A stretch of DNA of 10,206 nt from VAXT01 sp964591295 (GTDB lineage: Bacteria > Actinomycetota > Thermoleophilia > Gaiellales > Gaiellaceae): contig CAZQAG010000081.1 in assembly GCA_964591295.1 (NCBI GenBank), positions 1-10,206 of the forward strand, read 5' to 3'. The translations under genes and the position numbers were made by a program. Of the stretch, positions 1 to 4,479 are shown one piece after another. Each line of letters begins with the position of its first letter. The first letter of the stretch is position 1. The notes below the pieces were generated by a model. It made no database searches and was not told the DNA's origin. It saw nothing but the letters and a program-made list of their open reading frames with translations.

Positions 1-71
1 AACCTTTACAGGGTCTGACCCCGTGAACCTTTACAGGGTCTGACCCCGTGAACCTTTACAGGGTCTGACCC
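1..71. repeat. 25-bp direct tandem repeat, 2 full copies plus a 21-nt partial copy
   Basis: Units start at 1, 26 and 51 with period 25. The first two are identical, and the third matches through its first 21 nt and then diverges at position 72. Each unit opens with AACCTTTACA and contains the near-palindrome GGGTCTGACCC (11-21, 36-46, 61-71), which is a 5-bp stem around one base. The window begins exactly at a unit boundary, so the array probably extends further upstream. There are no unique spacers, so it is not a CRISPR array. The palindromic core and multi-copy look resemble REP-type dispersed elements, but no REP-associated transposase gene is visible here. The repeat itself is directly visible; its identity as a REP element is inference. 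Confidence 0.9.
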
Positions 72-123
72 TCGGTCCTTCGATGCGCTGGCGGAGAAGT
101 TCGGCGCCCGGCTCAGAGAGTAG
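52..123 (+). pseudogene. Possible C-terminal remnant of an upstream gene, entered through the repeat array
   Basis: In the frame ending at TAG 121-123, the codons after the last repeat copy (about 79-120) read FDALAEKFGARLRE. This is a plausible amphipathic, charged helix at a protein C-terminus. The same frame stops inside the repeat (TGA at 49-51), and no start codon precedes the segment within the window. It may therefore be the tail of a gene whose body was displaced or interrupted by the repeats, or simply chance open frame. Its last 11 bases overlap the 3' end of the convergent cyclic-nucleotide-binding gene. Family unknown. Confidence 0.25.
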
Positions 124-529
124 ACGGAGCTAACCGGTCGGCGAGCTCCTCGAGCACTTTGCGCTCGATGTCGGGCGAGCGGTCGAGCAGTGTACGGAAG
201 TTCCGGTCGGTGATCACGAGCGCGTGAACGGGGGACATCGCCTTGACGGTCGCCGTTCGGGGCGATCGCCTGATGATCGCGATCTCCCCGAAGAAGTCGC
301 CTCCTCGAAGCGAATTGATCTTGCGGCCCTTCTTCAAGACGTCGGCCTTGCCCTCGACGAGGACGAAGAACTCACGTCCGGGCTTCCCTTCGCGGGTGAG
401 CTCCTTGCCCTCTTTGAGGTCGATCTCGTCGGCAATCCCGGCGATCTGGCCGATTTCTCGTGCTGAGCAGTGCTTGAACAGCGGGATCTTGCGAATCAGC
501 TCGACCTTGGCGTCCTTGCGCAGCTTCAT
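113..529 (-). CDS. Stand-alone cyclic nucleotide-binding (CRP-like cNMP) domain protein
   Basis: This 138-aa protein consists of little more than one cyclic-nucleotide-binding beta-barrel. The N-terminal helix reads LIRKIPLFKHCSAREIGQIA, typical of the family. The barrel contains REFFVLVEGKADVLKKG. The phosphate-binding cassette reads GGDFFGEIAIIRRSPRTATV, with the FGE glutamate and the PRTA arginine that normally contact ribose and phosphate both kept, so cAMP or cGMP binding is plausible. A C-terminal helix (residues about 115-135) follows, and no helix-turn-helix or enzymatic domain is present. The ATG at 529 was chosen because the domain begins there. The frame stays open up to an ATG at 601, but that extension lacks domain character and would run over the start of the divergent gene. 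The protein may act through a partner. No strong ribosome-binding site is visible. Confidence 0.85.
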   Translation of the reverse strand: MKLRKDAKVELIRKIPLFKHCSAREIGQIAGIADEIDLKEGKELTREGKPGREFFVLVEGKADVLKKGRKINSLRGGDFFGEIAIIRRSPRTATVKAMSPVHALVITDRNFRTLLDRSPDIERKVLEELADRLAPSTL

Positions 530-588
530 CGCGATGAGTTTAAAGCGCGCGAGTGGGTAGGAGCTGTTGGTAGGAAGGAGGTAACCAG
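530..588. promoter_or_regulatory. Divergent intergenic region with a strong ribosome-binding site for the cupredoxin gene
   Basis: These 59 bp separate the starts of the divergent cNMP-domain and cupredoxin genes, so both promoters must lie here or in the flanking coding DNA. The only clear signal is a purine-rich Shine-Dalgarno, AGGAGG at 576-581, seven bases before the ATG at 589. I see no convincing -35/-10 pair. Confidence 0.5.
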
Positions 589-957
589 ATGTTGCGTCCA
601 CTACTAGTGATCGCCGCAGTCGTCACCGTTTCGCTGCCGCTGGCGGCGAGCGGGAGCCCCGGGCACCCTCGGCTGAACGGGAAACTGGGCCCGCGGTCGA
701 TCTCGCTGACAGATGCAAGTGGTCAGCAGGTGAAGTCGCTGCGCCAGAACTCGTATCGCCTCGTCGTCAAGGACTCGTCGAAGGCGCAGAACTTCCACCT
801 GGTCGGTCCGGGCGTGAACGTGAAGACGAGCCTCGCCGCGACAGGCACGCGTGCCTGGAACGTCTATCTGCGACCCGGCACCTACGTCTATCGGTCGGAC
901 GGAAACGCGAAGCTTCGCGGGACGTTCAGGGTCAAGCCGGGCCCTCCGCCCGCGTAG
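589..957 (+). CDS. Secreted single-domain cupredoxin-like protein without copper ligands
   Basis: This 122-aa protein starts with a Sec-type signal peptide (residues 1 to about 21: MLRPLLVIAAVVTVSLPLAA). It then has one cupredoxin-type beta-sandwich with the marker stretches QNFHLVGPGV, a W-N-V strand, and PGTYVYRSDG ending in LRGTF. In copper-binding relatives the last loop reads C-x2-H-x3-M. Here the equivalent positions are Ser103, Asn106 and Leu109, and the upstream His is Gln67, so a type-1 copper centre is not expected. The closest relative in the window is the second domain of the next gene, which has the same Ser/Asn/Leu replacements. The two genes are 56 bp apart on the same strand and are probably co-transcribed. 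The start is fixed by the AGGAGG at 576-581. The role is unknown: a structural or ligand-binding extracellular domain is likelier than electron transfer. Confidence 0.82.
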   Translation: MLRPLLVIAAVVTVSLPLAASGSPGHPRLNGKLGPRSISLTDASGQQVKSLRQNSYRLVVKDSSKAQNFHLVGPGVNVKTSLAATGTRAWNVYLRPGTYVYRSDGNAKLRGTFRVKPGPPPA

Positions 958-1013
958 GAGGGTTTGGGAAAACCGGAACGGACCGAAGCACGTAAGAGAT
1001 GACAGAGGGTCAC

Positions 1014-1685
1014 ATGCCACGACTACTCCTCATTGCCGCGCTTGCCGTGGCCGCCATCTCATTGCCCGCGGCAGCCGCGAGTGAGCCCACCGTGACGCTG
1101 ACCGGCGTCGTCGGGCCCAGCGCGACGATCACGCTCAAGAACGCCGATGGGAGCGTTGTCAGGCAGCTCGACCCCGGTAGTTACGAGATCAGCATCAGCG
1201 ACCAGTCCGACCTTCACAACTTCCACCTCTTTGGTCCCGGCGTCGAACAGCAGACCGACGTCGAGGCACTCGGGACGACGACGTGGAACGTCCAGTTCGT
1301 CGACGGCACGTACACGTACCGTTGCGATCCGCATGCGGCGCAGATGAGGGGCACATTCACGGTCGGCAACGTTCCGCCTCCGCCGCCGCCGACGCCGAAG
1401 CTCAACGGCAAGGTGACCGCCAAGACGATCTCGCTCAAGAACGCGGCTACGGGCGCGAAGGTGCGCACGCTGGTCGAGGGCACCCACAAGCTCGTCGTCA
1501 GCGACACGGCGAAGACCCAGAACTTCCACCTCATCGGCCCCGGCGTAAACAGGAAGACCGCGATCAAGGCGAGGACGAAGAAGACGTGGACGCTCGCACT
1601 CGGCCCCGGGAAGTACACGTACCGGTCGGACAAGAACCGACGCCTGAAGGGCCGCTTCACCGTCCGCCCGGTTCCGATCCCGTAG
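1014..1685 (+). CDS. Secreted two-domain cupredoxin (plastocyanin-like) protein
   Basis: This 223-aa protein starts with a signal peptide (MPRLLLIAALAVAAISLPAAAAS). Domain 1 (about residues 25-118) contains LHNFHLFGPGV and YRCDPHAAQMRGTF. His68 (or His71), Cys104, His107 and Met111 form a full type-1 copper set (C-x2-H-x3-M). A proline linker PPPPPPTP follows. Domain 2 (about 130-223) has TQNFHLIGPGV and YRSDKNRRLKGRF, in which the Cys, His and Met positions are Ser205, Asn208 and Leu211. Domain 1 is therefore a likely electron-transfer site, and domain 2 a non-copper copy. The ATG at 1014 puts the signal peptide at the N-terminus and has AGAGGG at 1004-1009 in front. The in-frame ATG at 999 would add five residues and is the main alternative. 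The gene ends ten bases before the convergent membrane operon, with no obvious terminator between them. Confidence 0.87.
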   Translation: MPRLLLIAALAVAAISLPAAAASEPTVTLTGVVGPSATITLKNADGSVVRQLDPGSYEISISDQSDLHNFHLFGPGVEQQTDVEALGTTTWNVQFVDGTYTYRCDPHAAQMRGTFTVGNVPPPPPPTPKLNGKVTAKTISLKNAATGAKVRTLVEGTHKLVVSDTAKTQNFHLIGPGVNRKTAIKARTKKTWTLALGPGKYTYRSDKNRRLKGRFTVRPVPIP

Positions 1686-1695
1686 CCGAGGGTCG

Positions 1696-2637
1696 CTACG
1701 TACTCACGCGGCGGGCCGGCTTGACGAGCCCGGCGTTCTCGCCGCCTGCCGCACGGATATCGGCCTGGCGGTCGAGCTCTGCGTTCAGCTCCGCTCCGAA
1801 GAGCACCGCCCAGGCGCTGTAGTTCAGCCAGAGGAGGAGCACGATCCCGCCGGCGAGAGCGCCGTACGTCTTCGAGTACGAGCCCGAGAGCGCGGTGTAG
1901 AGCGCGAAGAGACCTGAGAGCGCGAGCCACATCACGCTGCCGACAAACGAGCCCGGCGTCATCCATTTCCAGTTGCGCTGGTCAGCGTTCGGGGCGAGGT
2001 AGTAGATGAGCGCGAAGAGGAGGAGGACGGCGACGAAGGCGACCGGCCAGCGGAAGACGTCCCAGAACCACGTGAACGCGCTGGAGAGGTGGGCCTTGCG
2101 TGCGATCGCGTCGCCGAGCTTGCCGCCGAGCACGATCAGAAGGAGCATGCCGGCGAGCACGAGACCCGAGGCGACGACGAGGACGACCGAGATCACGCGC
2201 ACCTTCCAGAACGGCCTCGTCTCCAGCCGGTCGTAAGCGCGGTTCACTGCCTTCACGATCGAGCCCATGGCGCCGCTGCCTGCCCACACGGCTCCGAAGG
2301 CGCCGAGGACGGCGGCCACTGCCGAGGTTCCCCCGCCGGAATCCTCCTGGAGCTGCTGGATGATGTCGGTGACCGAGCTCGGGGCCACGGGATTGAGAAA
2401 GCTCTGAAGCGTGTCGTAGGCACCGAGCAGGCCAAGGACGGCGACGAGGAAGACCACCGCCGGAAAGAACGCGAGCAGCGAGCTGTATGCGATCTGCTGC
2501 GAGAGGCCCATGCAGTCGTCGGCCATGAACTGCTTGAACGTCCGCTTGAAAACCGCGATCCACTCGCCGCGGGACAGGCGCTCGGGGCCTGATGGGGCTC
2601 GGCCCGCGCCAGGAGGCCCGTCAGTCTTTGTCGACAA
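1696..2637 (-). CDS. YihY/BrkB family integral membrane protein
   Basis: Last gene of the five-gene minus-strand operon, about 313 aa. About six membrane segments are visible: near residues 49-72 (IAYSSLLAFFPAVVFLVAVL), 105-130, 145-172, 190-212, 224-250 and 254-285. The family signature lies in the last one: YSKTYGALAGG then LLLWLNYSAWAVLFGAELNA. The segment before the first helix (WIAVFKRTFKQFMADDCMGL) also fits the family. Members were once annotated as ribonuclease BN, but that assignment was withdrawn; they are best called envelope membrane proteins of unsettled function. The start is uncertain. TTG at 2637 is the first possible start before the family domain and overlaps the preceding gene by 17 bp. 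CTG at about 2577 and an internal ATG at about 2526 are alternatives; the ATG would remove the conserved N-terminal helix. The open frame upstream of 2637 lies antisense-free inside the preceding genes and is not part of this protein. Confidence 0.88.
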   Translation of the reverse strand: MSTKTDGPPGAGRAPSGPERLSRGEWIAVFKRTFKQFMADDCMGLSQQIAYSSLLAFFPAVVFLVAVLGLLGAYDTLQSFLNPVAPSSVTDIIQQLQEDSGGGTSAVAAVLGAFGAVWAGSGAMGSIVKAVNRAYDRLETRPFWKVRVISVVLVVASGLVLAGMLLLIVLGGKLGDAIARKAHLSSAFTWFWDVFRWPVAFVAVLLLFALIYYLAPNADQRNWKWMTPGSFVGSVMWLALSGLFALYTALSGSYSKTYGALAGGIVLLLWLNYSAWAVLFGAELNAELDRQADIRAAGGENAGLVKPARRVST

Positions 2638-2896
2638 CGCGGAAGCGGCCGAATCGAGCCTTCGTCCGGCCTTCGCGTCCCCGGCGGGCGACCAGGCGCA
2701 TGCCCGCGCCGATCCCGCCGGCCAGGACGAACCCGACGCCCAGGGCGCCAGCCGCGAGGACCGGCAGCTTCGCCCGCACTTTGGCGCCGACATTGCCGAC
2801 CCCCGACTTGAGCGAGTCGACGGCACCGACGAGCTGCTCGCGCTCGGCCTCGATCTCGCGTCGGACCTGCTCTGGGCCGCGGTTGTTACCGGCCAT
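2621..2896 (-). CDS. DUF3618-type small membrane protein
   Basis: This 91-aa protein has an N-terminal charged helix, PEQVRREIEAEREQLVGAVD followed by SLKSGV. This matches the pattern of DUF3618 proteins, which have an acidic/arginine-rich helix of the type I-x-x-R-x-x-L-x-x-x-V-x-x-L. It is followed by a single membrane span (about residues 48-68: VLAAGALGVGFVLAGGIGAG) and a basic tail. Its ATG lies inside the last codons of the holin-family gene (11-bp overlap), and its own end overlaps the start of the YihY gene, so translational coupling is likely on both sides. DUF3618 genes commonly sit next to holin-superfamily and DUF4235 genes in actinobacteria. Biochemical function is not known. Confidence 0.8.
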   Translation of the reverse strand: MAGNNRGPEQVRREIEAEREQLVGAVDSLKSGVGNVGAKVRAKLPVLAAGALGVGFVLAGGIGAGMRLVARRGREGRTKARFGRFRVVDKD

Positions 2897-3287
2897 TGTT
2901 CTTCAGCGCCTCCGTGGTGAGCTTCACTTCTCGGATCGCCTGCTCGGGCACGGGCGGCGTTCCCTTCTTGATCTTCGCGACTCCGAGGAGGCCGAGGACG
3001 GCGGTCAGCGCGAAGAGGCTGAGGGTGACGATGAGCAGCGCGAGCCACGTGGCGAGAAAGGTCGCGAGCGCCGCGGCAATCGTCGCGAACAGGAAGCCGA
3101 GCGCGAAGACCGCAAAGACCGCCGCGCCGATCGCGAGCCCGATGCCGACCCCGAGGGCGGCGACCTTTCCCTTGAGCTCGAGTGCTGCGAGCTCGAGCTC
3201 GAGCCTGACGAGCGCGCTCGCGCGCTCTGCGACCTTCTTCGCGAGCCCGCCGAGGCCGGGCGGGGAATCAGTCTCGCGGGTGGGCAT
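2886..3287 (-). CDS. Phage holin superfamily (Phage_holin_3_6-like) membrane protein
   Basis: This 133-aa protein has an N-terminal amphipathic segment (residues 10-35, LAKKVAERASALVRLELELA followed by ALELKGK). Two long hydrophobic helices follow, at about 42-72 (ALGVGIGLAIGAAVFAVFAL onward) and 74-105. The soluble C-terminus is charged and includes KIKKG. This is the layout of the actinobacterial holin-III superfamily proteins that occur in chromosomes outside prophages, where lysis is not the assumed role. The start ATG at 3287 is preceded by a good Shine-Dalgarno, GGAGGGG, three bases away on the minus strand. It overlaps the preceding gene by 20 bp and the next by 11 bp. No phage genes are nearby, so a housekeeping envelope role is more likely than a prophage remnant. 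Confidence 0.82.
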   Translation of the reverse strand: MPTRETDSPPGLGGLAKKVAERASALVRLELELAALELKGKVAALGVGIGLAIGAAVFAVFALGFLFATIAAALATFLATWLALLIVTLSLFALTAVLGLLGVAKIKKGTPPVPEQAIREVKLTTEALKNNGR

Positions 3288-3624
3288 GGCCCCTCCAGTC
3301 GAGGGTCTTCGCCAGCGCGATCCCGACCACGAAGGCGATGCCGATGACGAGGAGCGGGTTGGGGCCGCCGGCTTTGCGTTTCGGGCGCTTTCCGAGCTGA
3401 GGGCCCGACGGGGCGACGGCGCCCTGCGTGGGCTTCTGGTTGGTGGGCGCGTCTCCCTTCGCCCTCGCCACGATCAGGCTCGGCTTCAGCTTGCGCAGGA
3501 ACGCGGCGTCGTCTGCCAGCGGCTGTGCGAGCTTGGCGGCGGCGCCTCCCTCCGCGGCGGCCTTGTCGGCGATTTCCTGGAGCCGCGCGGCGGCCCGGTC
3601 GACGAGTTGATCGGCTTTCGTCAT
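3268..3624 (-). CDS. Small membrane-anchored protein of unknown function
   Basis: This 118-aa protein is not assigned to a family. Residues 1-40 form a charged alanine-rich helix (MTKADQLVDRAAARLQEIAD onward). A block that looks conserved follows, FLRKLKPSLIVARAKG. The middle is a proline/lysine-rich linker (about 58-85), and one C-terminal membrane span (NPLLVIGIAFVVGIALAKTL) ends in WRGHAHPRD. This suggests a cytoplasmic helical domain tethered by a C-terminal anchor. The start ATG at 3624 shares an ATGA with the stop of the preceding 42-codon gene, and GAAGAA precedes it, so the pair should be translationally coupled. The open frame continues upstream to 4191, but that part only mirrors argR and is discarded. 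Confidence 0.75.
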   Translation of the reverse strand: MTKADQLVDRAAARLQEIADKAAAEGGAAAKLAQPLADDAAFLRKLKPSLIVARAKGDAPTNQKPTQGAVAPSGPQLGKRPKRKAGGPNPLLVIGIAFVVGIALAKTLDWRGHAHPRD

Positions 3625-3749
3625 TTCTTCGCCGGCGGCTCTTCGCCGGTGGTGACACGCCAGATCTTCGAAGCCGCGCGGCGCGCGGCCATCGTCGCCG
3701 TCGCGGCGAGCGCGCCGTAGAGGCCGGTCCACATCAGTTTGCGAAGCAT
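3621..3749 (-). CDS. 42-aa DUF4235-like small membrane protein, first gene of the operon
   Basis: This short ORF begins MLRKLMWTGLYGALAATATM and continues AARRAASKIWRVTTGEEPPA before a final KK and TGA. The pattern (Met-x-x-K-x-x-W near the N-terminus, one hydrophobic helix, then A-R-R-A-A-x-x-I-W-R and a G-E-x-P-P end) matches DUF4235-type proteins, here in a very short form. Its TGA (3623-3621) overlaps the ATG of the next gene as ATGA, which strongly supports that it is translated. It heads the five-gene minus-strand operon and lies 73 bp from the divergent argR start. No clear Shine-Dalgarno precedes its ATG. Function unknown. Confidence 0.78.
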   Translation of the reverse strand: MLRKLMWTGLYGALAATATMAARRAASKIWRVTTGEEPPAKK

Positions 3750-3791
3750 TGCGTGCAAGCGTACCGCGAAGCAGGGGCCGCGAAACGTCGG

Positions 3792-3820
3792 ATGCAGGCT
3801 CCTGCATACTTATTCTTGCG
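3792..3820. promoter_or_regulatory. Perfect inverted repeat and ARG-box-like sequence before argR (candidate ArgR operator)
   Basis: ATGCAGG (3792-3798) and CCTGCAT (3801-3807) form a perfect inverted repeat with a 2-nt centre. Overlapping its right arm is TGCATACTTATTCTTGCG (3803-3820), AT-rich in the middle with GCA and TGC near its ends, similar in style to ARG boxes. The block ends two bases before the argR ATG at 3823 and lies in the 73-bp gap shared with the divergent membrane operon. ArgR proteins commonly repress their own gene, so autoregulation is plausible. The repeats are seen directly; the binding role is inferred. Confidence 0.45.
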
Positions 3821-3822
3821 TT

Positions 3823-4299
3823 ATGCGCAGCGAGCGGAGGCCGCTCGAGAAGGAAGAGCGGCAGAGGCTGATCACGAGCATCGTCTCGCGGCGGCGCGTG
3901 GGCACGCAGCACGAGTTGATGGACGCGCTCGCGCGCGCGGGTTGTCGTGTCACGCAGGCGACGATCTCCCGGGACATCCGCGAGATCGGTCTCGACAAGA
4001 CGCACGACGTTCTCGGCCGCCCTCGCTACGTGACGCCGCAGGCCGTCCGCAGCACCGATCCACGAGACGCGCTCGCGGGCGTCCTCTCCCAGTTCGGGCG
4101 CCGCGTCGTCGCCGCCCAGAACATCGTCGTCGTCCAGTCCGAGCTCGGCTCGGCTCCGGCCGTCGCCCGCGCGCTCGACCGGCTGGAGCACCCGCGGATC
4201 GTGGGCACGATCGCCGGCGACGACACCTGCGTCGCGATCGCGCGCAACACCCGCGATGCAGCGACATTGGCCCGCGAGCTCACCGATCTCGTCGGCTGA
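3823..4299 (+). CDS. argR: Arginine repressor ArgR
   Basis: This 158-aa protein has the normal ArgR length. The N-terminal winged helix-turn-helix (about residues 12-75) contains QHELMDALARAGCRVTQATI followed by SRDIREIGL; Ser49-Arg50 is the family's DNA-contacting pair. The C-terminal domain (about 85-158) has the oligomerisation and arginine-binding motif GTIAGDDT, with Asp133 and Asp134 expected to bind the L-arginine corepressor. ArgR forms hexamers that bind ARG boxes when arginine is high and repress arginine biosynthesis. No arg biosynthetic gene is in the window, so this copy stands alone and acts in trans. The ATG at 3823 gives the family N-terminus; the frame is open further upstream to 3739, but that would cross the operator-like repeat. 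An intrinsic terminator follows directly. Confidence 0.95.
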   Translation: MRSERRPLEKEERQRLITSIVSRRRVGTQHELMDALARAGCRVTQATISRDIREIGLDKTHDVLGRPRYVTPQAVRSTDPRDALAGVLSQFGRRVVAAQNIVVVQSELGSAPAVARALDRLEHPRIVGTIAGDDTCVAIARNTRDAATLARELTDLVG

Positions 4300-4304
4300 T
4301 CGGG

Positions 4305-4324
4305 TCCCCCAAACGGGGGATTTT
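4305..4324 (+). terminator. Rho-independent terminator after argR
   Basis: TCCCCC (4305-4310) pairs with GGGGGA (4315-4320) around an AAAC tetraloop, and TTTT follows at 4321-4324. It lies six bases after the argR stop and separates argR from the c-di-GMP gene. Confidence 0.75.
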
Positions 4325-4479
4325 CGCGGCGGTCGAACCGTTTCCGTAGAGGTTTCGCGTAGAAAAACCGCTGTAAATCTTACCGATTCTACTCGTATCT
4401 AACGTCTCAATCTTCGCCGCGAGATGCCGATAACGGCGCCAGTTTCCAACGCCGCCAGCGTCTTGCGAGGAGGGTCAAC
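4325..4479 (+). promoter_or_regulatory. AT-richer leader with a sigma-28/FliA (WhiG-type) promoter match and a strong ribosome-binding site
   Basis: This 155-bp leader is clearly less GC-rich than its surroundings from about 4340 to 4414. At 4426-4433 it has GCCGATAA, a perfect match to the -10 of sigma-28 promoters. TCAATCTT at 4407-4414 matches five of eight bases of the -35 consensus TAAAGTTT, and the spacer (4415-4425) is exactly the canonical 11 nt. Transcription would then start near 4440, leaving a leader of about 40 nt. AGGAGGG at 4468-4474 lies five bases before the ATG. I see no sequence resembling a c-di-GMP (GEMM) riboswitch. Confidence 0.6.

Noticed and set aside
1..71. CRISPR array
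   Set aside because: Copies are directly adjacent with no unique spacers and no cas gene is present.
530..601. N-terminal extension of the cNMP-domain protein to ATG 601
   Set aside because: It would overlap the start codon and ribosome-binding site of the divergent cupredoxin gene and adds 24 residues without family match.
961..974. Terminator between the two cupredoxin genes (GGTTT/AAACC hairpin)
   Set aside because: The stem is only five mostly A-T pairs and no T-tract follows, so co-transcription is the simpler reading.
2886..3287. Prophage lysis holin
   Set aside because: No endolysin, structural or integrase genes are nearby; the neighbours are chromosomal membrane-protein families and the genes are tightly coupled.
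3625..4191. Upstream extension of the 118-aa membrane protein as one 307-codon frame
   Set aside because: The extension is antisense to argR and to the 42-codon gene; the ATGA coupling fixes the start at 3624.
4373..4400. A second sigma-28 promoter using TAAATCTT near 4374 as the -35
   Set aside because: At the required 11-nt spacing the sequence does not resemble GCCGATAA.
4300..4479. c-di-GMP (GEMM) riboswitch in the leader of the GGDEF/HD-GYP gene
   Set aside because: None of the conserved GEMM blocks or tetraloop-receptor sequences could be found; the visible hairpin is better explained as the argR terminator.
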